A stretch of 64,000 nt of DNA, taken from assembly GCA_021324935.1 (NCBI GenBank), contig JAJPIE010000043.1:1-64000 (forward strand), given 5' to 3'. Made by a program: the position numbers and the translations under genes. Shown here piece after piece: positions 25,245-33,069 of the stretch (its first letter is position 1; each line of letters begins with the position of its first letter). The notes beneath the pieces are model-generated. The model was given only the letters and a program-made list of their open reading frames with translations, was not told the origin of the DNA and made no database searches. This DNA is from Acidobacteriota bacterium (GTDB lineage Bacteria > Acidobacteriota > Terriglobia > Acidiferrales > UBA7541).

Positions 25245-28200
25245 GTGATTCGTCTTCATCGCTTCACCTTATTGGTCGTATCCCTTTGTGTGTTCGCCGT
25301 CAGTTCCTTCGCACAAAACTCCATTGATCCCAAACTCTATGAAGGGATGAAATGGCGCTTGATTGGCCCCTTCCGCGGCGGCCGGGCGCTGACGGGCGTG
25401 GGCGTCGCTTCGCAGCCGAATACTTATTATTTCGGCGCTGTATCCGGCGGCGTTTGGAAAACCACCGATGGCGGCCTGACCTGGGAACCGATTTTCGACA
25501 AGGAAAATGTCTCCTCGATTGGTTCCATCGCCGTCGCGGACTCCGACCCGAACGTCATCTACGTAGGCACAGGCGAAGCGTGCATCCGCGGCAACATTTC
25601 CTATGGCAACGGAGTCTACAAATCCGTCGACGCGGGCAAGACCTGGACCAATATCGGCCTGAAGGATTCGCGCCACATCGGCGCCGTGATCGTGCATCCC
25701 ACCAATCCGGATATCGCCTTCGTCGCCGCACTCGGCCATGTTTATGGGCCTAATGAGGAGCGCGGCATCTTCCGCACCACCGATGGCGGCAAAACGTGGG
25801 AGAAAGTGCTTTATATCAATGACCGCACCGGCGGCATCGATGTGGTCTTCGATCCGCGGAATCCGCATGTTCTTTTCGCGGCCATGTGGGAAGGCTATCG
25901 CACGCCGTGGAGCCTCAACAGCGGCGGCGAAAACAGCGGACTCTACCGTTCGGCCGACGGCGGCACCACCTGGAAGCGACTCGAGGGCAATGGCCTGCCG
26001 GAGGGGCCGCTGGGGCGCATTGGCGTCAGCGTGCCGGGCGGCGATTCCAATATTGTCTACGCGCTGATCGAAGCGATCAAGGGCGGCTTGTACCGCAGCG
26101 AAGACGGCGGCGATCATTGGACCCTGGTGAACGACGATCATCGCTTCCGGCAGCGCGCTTGGTATTTCACGCACGTTTGGGGCGACACGAAAAATCCCAG
26201 CGTCGTATATATCGCAAACACAGGGCTCTTCCGTTCCATCGACGGCGGCAAAACTTTCGATCGTCTCAACGCGCCTCACGGCGATCACCACGGCCTGTGG
26301 ATCGATCCCAACAATCCCAACCGCATGATCAACACCAATGACGGCGGCGCCACCATCAGCATCGACGGCGGCAAGACCTGGTCCACCCAGATGAACCAGC
26401 CCACCGCGCAGTTCTACCACGTCGTGGCCGACAACGATTTTCCCTATCGCATTTACGGCGCGCAGCAGGACAACTCCACCGTCGGCATCCGCACGCGCAG
26501 CGACCGCGGTTTCATCGATCGCCCGGACTGGGACGCGGTGGGCGGCGGCGAAAGCGGTTACATCGCCGTGGACCCGCGCGACCCGGACATCATCTACGCT
26601 GGCTCGTATTTCGGGCACAGCACGCGCTTCGATCGCCGTACTGGCCAGGCGCAGGACGTGATGCAGTGGCCCGACGATCCGGACGGCCATAACGCCAGCG
26701 GCTTGAAGTATCGCTACACCTGGACGATGCCGATCATTTTTTCGCCGCACGACCCGAACGTGATTTACAACGCCGCGCAGTATGTCTTCCGCTCCACCGA
26801 CAACGGGCACTCCTGGCAGACCATCAGCCCGGACCTGACGCGCAACGATAAATCGAAGCAGCAGGATTCCGGCGGGCCAATCACCAAGGATCAGGCCAGC
26901 ATCGAATTCTACGACCTGATTTTCACGGTGGCCGAATCGCCAAAAGAAAAAGGTGTGATCTGGGCGGGCACGGACGACGGACTGATTCACGTCACGCGCG
27001 ACGATGGCAAGAACTGGGCCAACGTCACGCCGAAGTCCATTCCTGAATGGTCGCTGGTGAGCTTGATCGAGGCTTCGGCGCACGATGCGGGCACGGCGTA
27101 TGCCGCCGTGGACGCGCGAAAGCTCGACAACTTCAAGCCGTACATTTTCAAGACCACCGATTTCGGCAAATCCTGGACGCAGATCACCAATGGAATTCCC
27201 GACGGCGCTTACGTGCACGCCGTGCGCGAAGATCCCGTGCGCAAAGGCCTGCTCTTTGCCGGGACGGAGATGGGCATCTACGTTTCGTTTGACGACGGCG
27301 CGCGCTGGCAGTCGCTGCAACTCAATTTGCCCAACACGCCGGTGCACGACATGGCGATTCACAACGGCGACCTGGCCATTGCCACGCACGGCCGGGCATT
27401 CTGGATTTTGGACAACATCGCCCCGCTGCGGCAGGCCGACCCGTCCCTGGCGGGCGCAGAAGCGCATCTCTTCAAGCCTTTAACGGCCACGCGCTCGCGC
27501 CTGGGGCACACCAAACGGCGCCGCAACGCCATCGGCGAAAACCCCCCGGACGGCGCGATTCTCTACTACTACTTGAAGGAAGAGCCGAAAGAGCCGATCA
27601 AGCTGGAGATTCTGGACTCCGCTGGAAAAGTGATTCGCTCCTACACCAGCGAAGAAAAGAAAAAGCCGGAGGCAGACGGAGAAGGCGAATGGGAAAAGGA
27701 CGAACCGGCGGAAAATATTCCGGCCAAGGCGGGCATCAACACGTTTGCCTGGGACCTGCGTTACCAGGACCCAGTGAAAATTCCCAAGGCCGTGTATGAC
27801 GAGGGCGAACCCACCGCGCCGCTGGTGATGCCGGGCAAGTACGAGGTGCGCCTGACGGCGGGCGACAAATCGCAGACCGAACCGATCGAAGTCGCGATGG
27901 ATCCGCGCGTGAAAACCAGCACCGCGGATTTGCAAAAGCAGTTCGATCTGATGCTCAAGCTGCGCGACCGTCAGGACGAAATGAACAAGGCCATTTTGTC
28001 GATCCGTGACCTGCGCGGCCAATTGCTGGCGCTGGAAAAGCGCATTGGCAACGGCGCGTCGAACAAGAACCTCGTCGATCAGTCCGCGGCCCTGCGCAAA
28101 AAGATTTCAGACATCGAACATGAATTGATCAATCCGGAAGCCACTGCCAGCGAAGACGAACTCAACTACCCGACGAAGCTCAACAGCAAGCTGGGCTCGC

Positions 28201-28382
28201 TGAACCAGGCGGTCGACAGCGCGGATGCGGCGCCCACGGAAGGCGAAATCGGCGTGTTCGCCGAATTGGACAAGCAACTCGACGCGCAACTGGCACGGTG
28301 GAAAGCAGTGACCGGCACGGACGTGCCGGCGCTAAACTCCGCGCTGCGCAACGCCAACATCTCGACGATCATATTGAAGTAG
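25245..28382 (+). CDS. secreted BNR/sortilin-type beta-propeller protein
   Basis: A 1045-residue secreted protein starting with GTG at 25245, where a signal peptide begins (TLLVVSLCVFAVSSFAQ) and GGGGGA lies upstream. About residues 30-750 are two successive beta-propellers with many BNR/Asp-box motifs, recognisable as S-x-D-G-G-x-T-W (KTTDGGLTWEP, KSVDAGKTW, RSEDGGDHWT, SIDGGKTWS). About 780-900 is a beta-sandwich with PGKYEVRLTAGDKS, and the end (about 910-1045) is a charged helical region likely to form a coiled coil. Such proteins are often annotated as glycosyl hydrolases in Acidobacteriota, but no catalytic residues are evident. Binding or scaffold function is equally likely. Confidence 0.85.
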   Translation: MIRLHRFTLLVVSLCVFAVSSFAQNSIDPKLYEGMKWRLIGPFRGGRALTGVGVASQPNTYYFGAVSGGVWKTTDGGLTWEPIFDKENVSSIGSIAVADSDPNVIYVGTGEACIRGNISYGNGVYKSVDAGKTWTNIGLKDSRHIGAVIVHPTNPDIAFVAALGHVYGPNEERGIFRTTDGGKTWEKVLYINDRTGGIDVVFDPRNPHVLFAAMWEGYRTPWSLNSGGENSGLYRSADGGTTWKRLEGNGLPEGPLGRIGVSVPGGDSNIVYALIEAIKGGLYRSEDGGDHWTLVNDDHRFRQRAWYFTHVWGDTKNPSVVYIANTGLFRSIDGGKTFDRLNAPHGDHHGLWIDPNNPNRMINTNDGGATISIDGGKTWSTQMNQPTAQFYHVVADNDFPYRIYGAQQDNSTVGIRTRSDRGFIDRPDWDAVGGGESGYIAVDPRDPDIIYAGSYFGHSTRFDRRTGQAQDVMQWPDDPDGHNASGLKYRYTWTMPIIFSPHDPNVIYNAAQYVFRSTDNGHSWQTISPDLTRNDKSKQQDSGGPITKDQASIEFYDLIFTVAESPKEKGVIWAGTDDGLIHVTRDDGKNWANVTPKSIPEWSLVSLIEASAHDAGTAYAAVDARKLDNFKPYIFKTTDFGKSWTQITNGIPDGAYVHAVREDPVRKGLLFAGTEMGIYVSFDDGARWQSLQLNLPNTPVHDMAIHNGDLAIATHGRAFWILDNIAPLRQADPSLAGAEAHLFKPLTATRSRLGHTKRRRNAIGENPPDGAILYYYLKEEPKEPIKLEILDSAGKVIRSYTSEEKKKPEADGEGEWEKDEPAENIPAKAGINTFAWDLRYQDPVKIPKAVYDEGEPTAPLVMPGKYEVRLTAGDKSQTEPIEVAMDPRVKTSTADLQKQFDLMLKLRDRQDEMNKAILSIRDLRGQLLALEKRIGNGASNKNLVDQSAALRKKISDIEHELINPEATASEDELNYPTKLNSKLGSLNQAVDSADAAPTEGEIGVFAELDKQLDAQLARWKAVTGTDVPALNSALRNANISTIILK

Positions 28383-28387
28383 GTTTG

Positions 28388-28466
28388 TGTAGCGGCCGAC
28401 CTTTGGGTCGGCAACTGTGCACGAATCGTGCTGAAATAGCGACCGCCTCAGAAGGCGGCCGCTACA
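28388..28466. repeat. REPIN-like pair of TGTAGC-tagged hairpins
   Basis: Two small hairpins in opposite orientation. The first starts TGTAGCGGCC and folds GCCGACC-TTTG-GGTCGGC; the second, read on the minus strand from 28466, starts with the same TGTAGCGGCC and folds a CCGCCT stem. The head tag is shared and the arms face each other, the layout of REPINs. A second pair with the same TGTAGC tag lies at 39337-39449. The pair may also fold as a terminator between the BNR gene and surE. Confidence 0.6.
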
Positions 28467-28509
28467 AGTGGTACAGCCACGCTTGCCCGGACAGCGTTAT
28501 TCAAGCCAC

Positions 28510-29274
28510 TCACCGTTTCCCGATCAGCGGCGCCCAGTGGCTCAGGTGGTTGAGCGATTCCGTGTGCGTCGGATCCAGATGCAGCGGAGTCACGGAAGCC
28601 TCCCCGGCGAAAATGGCGGCGTAATCGGATTCCACGTCGAGTTCCATACCGTTGTCTATTCGCTGCTCGCTGAGCCAGTAGTAAGGACGCCCCTTGGGGT
28701 CTTCGCCTTCACGCAAAACGGTGCGGGTGATTTTCTTTGATTGACGGGTGAACTTCACCGTCCCGTTCCAGTTTTCCGGCACGTTTACGTTCAGCAGCAC
28801 CTGTTCGGGCAGGCCTTCTTTCAAGATCATCTCAGCGGTTTTCCGCGCAATTTTTGCCGAAGCGCCAAAATCGCACGCAATCCGCTTGGAGCACAACGAC
28901 ATCGCCAATCCCGGCACATGGTGGATCACCGCCTCCCGCGCCGCGCCGACGGTTCCGCTGTAATAGACGTTTTCGCCCAGATTCGCGCCGTGGTTGATCC
29001 CGGAAATCACCAGGTCCGGCGGCTCCGGCAACAGCTTGTGCAGCGCCACAATCACGCAATCCGCCGGCGTCCCATCGATCGCCCATTCGTCGGCGCCAGT
29101 GGTATGGCAGACGATCGGCTGGCGCAGCGTCAGGCTCTGCGCCGCCCCGCTGCGCTCCCAGCTCGGAGCCACAATGCTAACCTCGGCGATCTCGCGCAAC
29201 TCGCCAGCGAGCGCCTTCAGCCCCGCTGCCTGGTACCCATCATCGTTGGTCAACAACACCCGCGCCTTTTTCAC
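28510..29274 (-). CDS. surE: 5'/3'-nucleotidase SurE
   Basis: A 254-residue metal-dependent nucleoside-monophosphate phosphatase. SurE signatures are complete: RVLLTNDDGYQAAGLKAL at the start (paired Asp metal ligands), VAPSWERSGAAQSLTL near 43, DGTPADCVIVAL near 74 and DLVISGINHGANLGENVYYSGTVGAAREA near 90. The start is GTG at 29274; the frame extends upstream to 29394, but that would overlap the toxin gene and add a non-family tail. SurE acts in the cytoplasm or periplasm in nucleotide recycling and stress survival. The gene has no evident partner here. Confidence 0.93.
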   Translation of the reverse strand: MKKARVLLTNDDGYQAAGLKALAGELREIAEVSIVAPSWERSGAAQSLTLRQPIVCHTTGADEWAIDGTPADCVIVALHKLLPEPPDLVISGINHGANLGENVYYSGTVGAAREAVIHHVPGLAMSLCSKRIACDFGASAKIARKTAEMILKEGLPEQVLLNVNVPENWNGTVKFTRQSKKITRTVLREGEDPKGRPYYWLSEQRIDNGMELDVESDYAAIFAGEASVTPLHLDPTHTESLNHLSHWAPLIGKR

Positions 29275-29338
29275 GTCGGCAAACTCCCAATTTTCTATTG
29301 TAATCGGAAGTGTGCAGAAACCGGCCGCCTTCTTGGAT

Positions 29339-29764
29339 TCAAGAATCCCACGGATTGAACGCCGGGACTCCGCTCGCCGCCACGTCTTTCGCATTGCGGG
29401 TTACAAAGGTGAGGTTGTGTTGCATCGCCGTTGCGGCCAGCAGGCTGTCAATGATCGGCAGGGGGTGCCCGGACAGGAGCGCCTTTGCTGCAACTCTTCC
29501 CCAACGGTCGGCCACATCCTGATCCACGGTTAGTATCCTCCCTGCGAATCTCAGTGCCAAGTCATGATTTAGCCAGGATTCCAAAATTGCGCGCCGCGCG
29601 GGTTGCGGGAGAGAATCGATTCCCTTGCGCATTTCTCCGAGAGTCACTACGCTCAAATACAACAAATCATTTTCGCATTTATCGAGCCAAGCCAGGACTT
29701 TGTCGTCTGGCTGGGACTTGATGGTTTCCGAGACGACACTCGTATCCAACAGAAAACCACTCAC
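29339..29764 (-). CDS. vapC: PIN-domain toxin, VapC family
   Basis: A 141-residue PIN-domain ribonuclease. The acidic metal-binding residues are visible: FLLDTSVVSE at the N-terminus (D7), the conserved glutamate in LSVVTLGEMRKGI, and the late PIIDSLLAATAMQHNLTFVTRNAKD block holding the last aspartates. VapC toxins cut tRNA or rRNA when the antitoxin is degraded. Its start codon overlaps the stop of the Phd/YefM-type antitoxin by four bases, so the two are translated together. Target RNA unknown. Confidence 0.9.
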   Translation of the reverse strand: MSGFLLDTSVVSETIKSQPDDKVLAWLDKCENDLLYLSVVTLGEMRKGIDSLPQPARRAILESWLNHDLALRFAGRILTVDQDVADRWGRVAAKALLSGHPLPIIDSLLAATAMQHNLTFVTRNAKDVAASGVPAFNPWDS

Positions 29765-30066
29765 AACTCGATGTCCCGGCCGTAGTCCGGCTCACGCTCC
29801 AGGTTGATGCCGGAGCCCACCAACGGCGATTCGCGCATGAACTGAACGAAGCTACGCGGCTGCTTCGCTCGGGCCGTGAGAATTTCATACTCCTCGGCAG
29901 GGAGCATCACCACGGCTTCCTTGTCTTGTTTGGTGATCCATTGAGGACCCTCGGTGCGCGCTTTGCGGAACACCTCGCTGAATCGGGCCTTGGCTGTCTG
30001 CAACTGCCAGCGCTTTTGCGGGATAACCGTGCGTCTTCTGCGAGAAGCGGAAGTGCGATTTGGCAT
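29761..30066 (-). CDS. Phd/YefM-family antitoxin
   Basis: A 101-residue antitoxin. After a basic N-terminal extension (SASRRRRTV) comes the Phd/YefM core: WQLQTAKARFSEVFRKA, then a WITKQDKEAVVMLPAEEYEIL strand-helix, followed by a flexible acidic tail that should wrap around the toxin. The four-base overlap with vapC is typical. The promoter region upstream carries a direct repeat that may be the autoregulatory operator. Confidence 0.85.
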   Translation of the reverse strand: MPNRTSASRRRRTVIPQKRWQLQTAKARFSEVFRKARTEGPQWITKQDKEAVVMLPAEEYEILTARAKQPRSFVQFMRESPLVGSGINLEREPDYGRDIEL

Positions 30067-30075
30067 CTCAATTAT

Positions 30076-30093
30076 TCTGACTAGTCTGACTGG
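30076..30093 (-). promoter_or_regulatory. tandem 9-base repeat before the toxin-antitoxin pair
   Basis: Two adjacent copies of TCTGACTAG/TCTGACTGG lie 10-27 bases before the antitoxin start, just downstream of a TATAGT -10-like box on the minus strand. The position fits an autorepression operator; binding is not shown. Confidence 0.4.
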
Positions 30094-30141
30094 GCTGTAC
30101 TATAGCAAGTTTGCTTCCACCGGGCAAGCTCGATTGAATCT

Positions 30142-30625
30142 TCACCGCTCGCCCTCCAAACTCTCGACCCATTCGTCCTGTTCGGGCGTGTCGGGGACGC
30201 GGCATCCCCGAGCTACCTCAGTGATATTCCATGCTTCCTCCGCCTGAACGCCCTGCAGAATCAGCAGAAACGCGGCTACCAGTGAGGATGCTCCGATTCC
30301 CGCCCGACAATCGATCGCCGTTGGCAATCCAGCGTGGAGGTCGAGGAGGAGCGACCTTACAACCGGCCAAATTTCGAAGGATCTGTCGGCACGGAGCGGT
30401 CCACGAGCGGGTAGTTATGGAATTTCACGCCGCGGGCGACACATGCCCCACTGCTTCCTCCGCCAAGTTCAATTCCTCCATTTCGCCAGGCGTCAGGAGT
30501 GAGGCCACGACTCCGACACCTTCCTGCTTAAGTAAAGAAATATTGTTCGAAAGCCAGTCTCCACCTCGAGGCCGAGGCATGATGGACAGCCGAATCGTCT
30601 CGTTCTTTACCCAGTGGAGAGTCAC
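30142..30625 (-). pseudogene. decayed dual-specificity protein phosphatase
   Basis: Fragments of one gene lie in different frames on the minus strand. The 5' part (30625 to about 30440) encodes RLSIMPRPRGGDWLSNNI and GVVASLLTPGEMEEL; a middle part in another frame encodes ARGVKFHNYPLVDRSVPTDP; the 3' part (about 30366-30142) encodes LPTAIDCRAGIGASSLVAAF and RGCRVPDTPEQDEWV. Intact relatives read these as one ~160-residue phosphatase. One base is missing near 30440 and another near 30367. The active-site loop HCxxGxxR has also lost its His (now Asp) and its Arg (now Ala), so this is real decay rather than only sequencing error. Confidence 0.8.
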
Positions 30626-30724
30626 GCTTGCAACCTCCGAACATGCAATCGCGCAACTTCCTCAGATCGAAATCTGGGGGGAACGAAGTACGAGGGATAC
30701 AAACGAGGCAACGAGGTGGAGTTA

Positions 30725-30801
30725 TGGTCGGGACGGCGAGATTTGAACTCGCGACCTCACGCACCCCAAGCGTGCGCGCTACCAGGCTGCGCTACGTCCC
30801 G
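30725..30801 (-). tRNA. tRNA-Pro (anticodon GGG)
   Basis: A full cloverleaf on the minus strand: acceptor CGGGACG/CGTCCCG, D-arm containing AGCCTGGTA, anticodon stem CACGC/GCGTG around the loop TTGGGGT (anticodon GGG), T-arm with GTTCAAATC, discriminator A and an encoded CCA. It lies between a decayed gene and a MerR regulator. Confidence 0.95.
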
Positions 30802-30849
30802 ACCGCCGCGGCCCGCAAATAAGGCCGCAAACCTGTTAAATCCACGGTA

Positions 30850-31269
30850 TCACTTGCCTTCGAGCAGCGTCAAGAAACTGCGCAGCGCGTCGCGCAGGTC
30901 CAGCAGCATCTTGCGGTTCAATTGGACGGCCTCGCCGTCGCCTTCTGCCACGGTCGCGGCTGAGGAGAGCCCTTCCACGGCCGCTTCCAGGCCGACTCCA
31001 TTTTGCAGGTCGCGCAAATGCCGCCGCACGCCGGCCAGGGTCATGCCTTCGTCGTGAAGCAGCCGCTTGATCTTCAGCACCAGGTCCACCTCCTGCTGGC
31101 GATACAGGCGGTATCCGGCAGGGCTCTTCAGAGGCACCAGCGCGGGAAGACTTTCTTCCCAATAGCGCAAAACGAACGGAGGCACGCCCGTCAGGCGGCT
31201 GACTTCACCGATGCGGTAGTATTTCTCCTCCTGGTCGTCGGTTATCGGAGCTGTGGCGGTGCTGCTCAT
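30850..31269 (-). CDS. MerR-family transcriptional regulator
   Basis: A 139-residue regulator with a MerR winged helix at residues 17-85: KYYRIGEVSRLTGVPPFVLR, then YWEESLPALVPLKSPAGYRLY and the second wing. The C-terminal part is short and helical without metal-binding cysteines, so it is not a metal sensor. The start is taken as ATG at 31269; a GTG six codons earlier is possible, and neither has a good ribosome site. Small MerR proteins of this type often stand near housekeeping genes in Acidobacteriota; here the neighbours are tRNA-Pro and der. Targets unknown. Confidence 0.85.
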   Translation of the reverse strand: MSSTATAPITDDQEEKYYRIGEVSRLTGVPPFVLRYWEESLPALVPLKSPAGYRLYRQQEVDLVLKIKRLLHDEGMTLAGVRRHLRDLQNGVGLEAAVEGLSSAATVAEGDGEAVQLNRKMLLDLRDALRSFLTLLEGK

Positions 31270-31352
31270 TTTGGAGTGGGGCCCCACCCGGCCGGGCCGC
31301 TTTCACGGTGCGAGTTTAGCAGAACGAGTTTCCGCCAGCCACAGTACCCGCC

Positions 31353-32795
31353 TCAGGTTTGATCGCCGGCCGCGGGCCGTTCGCCGCGCTTGCGCAGGCG
31401 CTGGATGAAGCGCACCGGGGTGCCGGTGAAGTCCCACTTGTCGCGCACCTGATTTTCCAGAAAACGCTCGAAACTGAAGTGCAGCGGCTTCTTCTGATTG
31501 GTGAAAAGGAGAAACACCGGCGGCGCCACTTTCGCTTGCGTCATGTAGTAGATGCGCACGGGCCGCGCCTTCGGCGTGGACGCGCGGCCAAGGTCCACCT
31601 CTTCCTTCAGCCAGCGGTTCAGCTCGCCCGTTGGAATCTTGCGCTTGCGCGCTTCGGCCACCTGATCGATTAGGGCGTAAAGCTTTTCGGAGCGCTCGCC
31701 GGTTTTTGCCGAAAGAAACAGGATGGGCGCGTAGCTCAGGAACTTGAATTTTTCCTTCACCATCTTTTCGTATTCAAGGAGCAGTTTGCCCTTGTCGATT
31801 GCTTGAGCGGCCCCTTGCGCGGCGCGTTTTTCCTTGCCCTTGGCCGTGCGAGCAGACGCGTCGGCGGCGCGTTGCGCTGCTTCCACGGCGAGGTCCCACT
31901 TGTTCACGACGATAATCACGGAGCGCCCGGACTCCTCGGCATAGCTCGCAATCGTGGCGTCGCCCTGGGTTACGCCCTGCTCGCCGTCGATCACCAGCAG
32001 CGCCACGTCCGCGCGCTCCAGGCCCCGGCGCGCCATTACGACGCTGAGCTTTTCCGCCACCAGCTTCGTTTTTCCCTTGCGACGGATGCCCGCCGTGTCC
32101 ACAAAGCGATAGACGCGCCCGTGTTGCGTCACGTCCGTGTCCACATTGTCCATGGTGGTGCCGGGAATGGGCGAAACGATGGAGCGCTCTTCTCCGGCCA
32201 GGCGGTTCAGCAACGTGGATTTGCCCACGTTGGGCCGCCCGATGATGGCGATCTCAATCTCCTTCTTTTTGAGAGCCTGTTCTTCGATCGCCTGTCCTTT
32301 CACCTGTCCCAGTGCGGCATCGAGCAGATCATCCACGCCGGTGCCGTGCTCCGCGGCGATGGGAAACAGCGGCACACCGAGGCGATAAAATACGCCAGCA
32401 TTCGATTCCTGGGCCGGCGAGTCGACTTTGTTCACCGCAACGACGAAGGGTTTTCCGGTGTTTCGCAGCAGCCGAGCCAACTCCTCATCCAGCGGCGTCA
32501 AGCCGGCTTGCCTGTCCACCACCAAAATCAGCAGCGAGGCGTTCTGAATCGCCACATTGGCCTGGCGGAAGATTTCCGTGGGAATCAGTTCCTTGTCGTG
32601 CGGGACGATGCCGCCGGTGTCCACCACTTCCAAGACGCGGCCGTTCCACTCGGTTTTGCCGTACATGCGGTCGCGCGTGATGCCGGGCTCGTCGGTGACG
32701 ATGGCGCGGCGCGTGCCCGTCAGGCGATTGAAGAGCGTGGACTTGCCGACGTTCGGCCGGCCGACGATCACCAGGGATGGAAGTTTTGCCGCCAT
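31353..32795 (-). CDS. der: ribosome-assembly GTPase Der (EngA)
   Basis: A 480-residue double-GTPase. The first G domain has GRPNVGKSTLFNRL near residue 10 with DTGG and NKVDSP; the second has GRPNVGKSTLLNRL near residue 190 with DTAGIRRKGK and NKWDLA. A C-terminal KH-like domain follows. An unusual basic insertion rich in Ala/Lys/Arg (around ASARTAKGKEKRAAQ) follows the second NKxD motif. The start ATG at 32795 has AAGGAATC upstream; further upstream in-frame codons look non-coding. Der acts in 50S subunit assembly and is essential in most bacteria. Confidence 0.96.
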   Translation of the reverse strand: MAAKLPSLVIVGRPNVGKSTLFNRLTGTRRAIVTDEPGITRDRMYGKTEWNGRVLEVVDTGGIVPHDKELIPTEIFRQANVAIQNASLLILVVDRQAGLTPLDEELARLLRNTGKPFVVAVNKVDSPAQESNAGVFYRLGVPLFPIAAEHGTGVDDLLDAALGQVKGQAIEEQALKKKEIEIAIIGRPNVGKSTLLNRLAGEERSIVSPIPGTTMDNVDTDVTQHGRVYRFVDTAGIRRKGKTKLVAEKLSVVMARRGLERADVALLVIDGEQGVTQGDATIASYAEESGRSVIIVVNKWDLAVEAAQRAADASARTAKGKEKRAAQGAAQAIDKGKLLLEYEKMVKEKFKFLSYAPILFLSAKTGERSEKLYALIDQVAEARKRKIPTGELNRWLKEEVDLGRASTPKARPVRIYYMTQAKVAPPVFLLFTNQKKPLHFSFERFLENQVRDKWDFTGTPVRFIQRLRKRGERPAAGDQT

Positions 32796-33069
32796 TTGAT
32801 TCCTTGCACCCACGGCGCAATGCGCAGACGAAACCTCAATCTTCCAATCTACCGCATCCCTTGGCCAACTGGCGAGCGGCAAGCTTGCGGGCCCGCCATT
32901 CTACCCATGGTTTGGATGGAAACTTTCGCTTGCGAAATCCTTGCTTCTCCCGCCCGCTCTGAGTATGTTCTTTAGCAAATAGCCAAGGTGCCCCAGGACT
33001 CTTCGTCGGGGGAGTGTCCGCTGTGCTCTCGGGGTTTCGAGAAAACTGAACTGATCGAAGGAGTAGCTG

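Noticed and set aside
25269..27467. 732-codon open frame antisense to the BNR-repeat gene
   Set aside because: Periodic Asp/Gly-rich codons of the BNR repeats leave the opposite strand open. The translation has no domain and no ribosome site.
28388..28466. Simple rho-independent terminator instead of a repeat
   Set aside because: Neither hairpin is followed by a T tract, and the shared TGTAGC head with the second locus argues for a repeat family.
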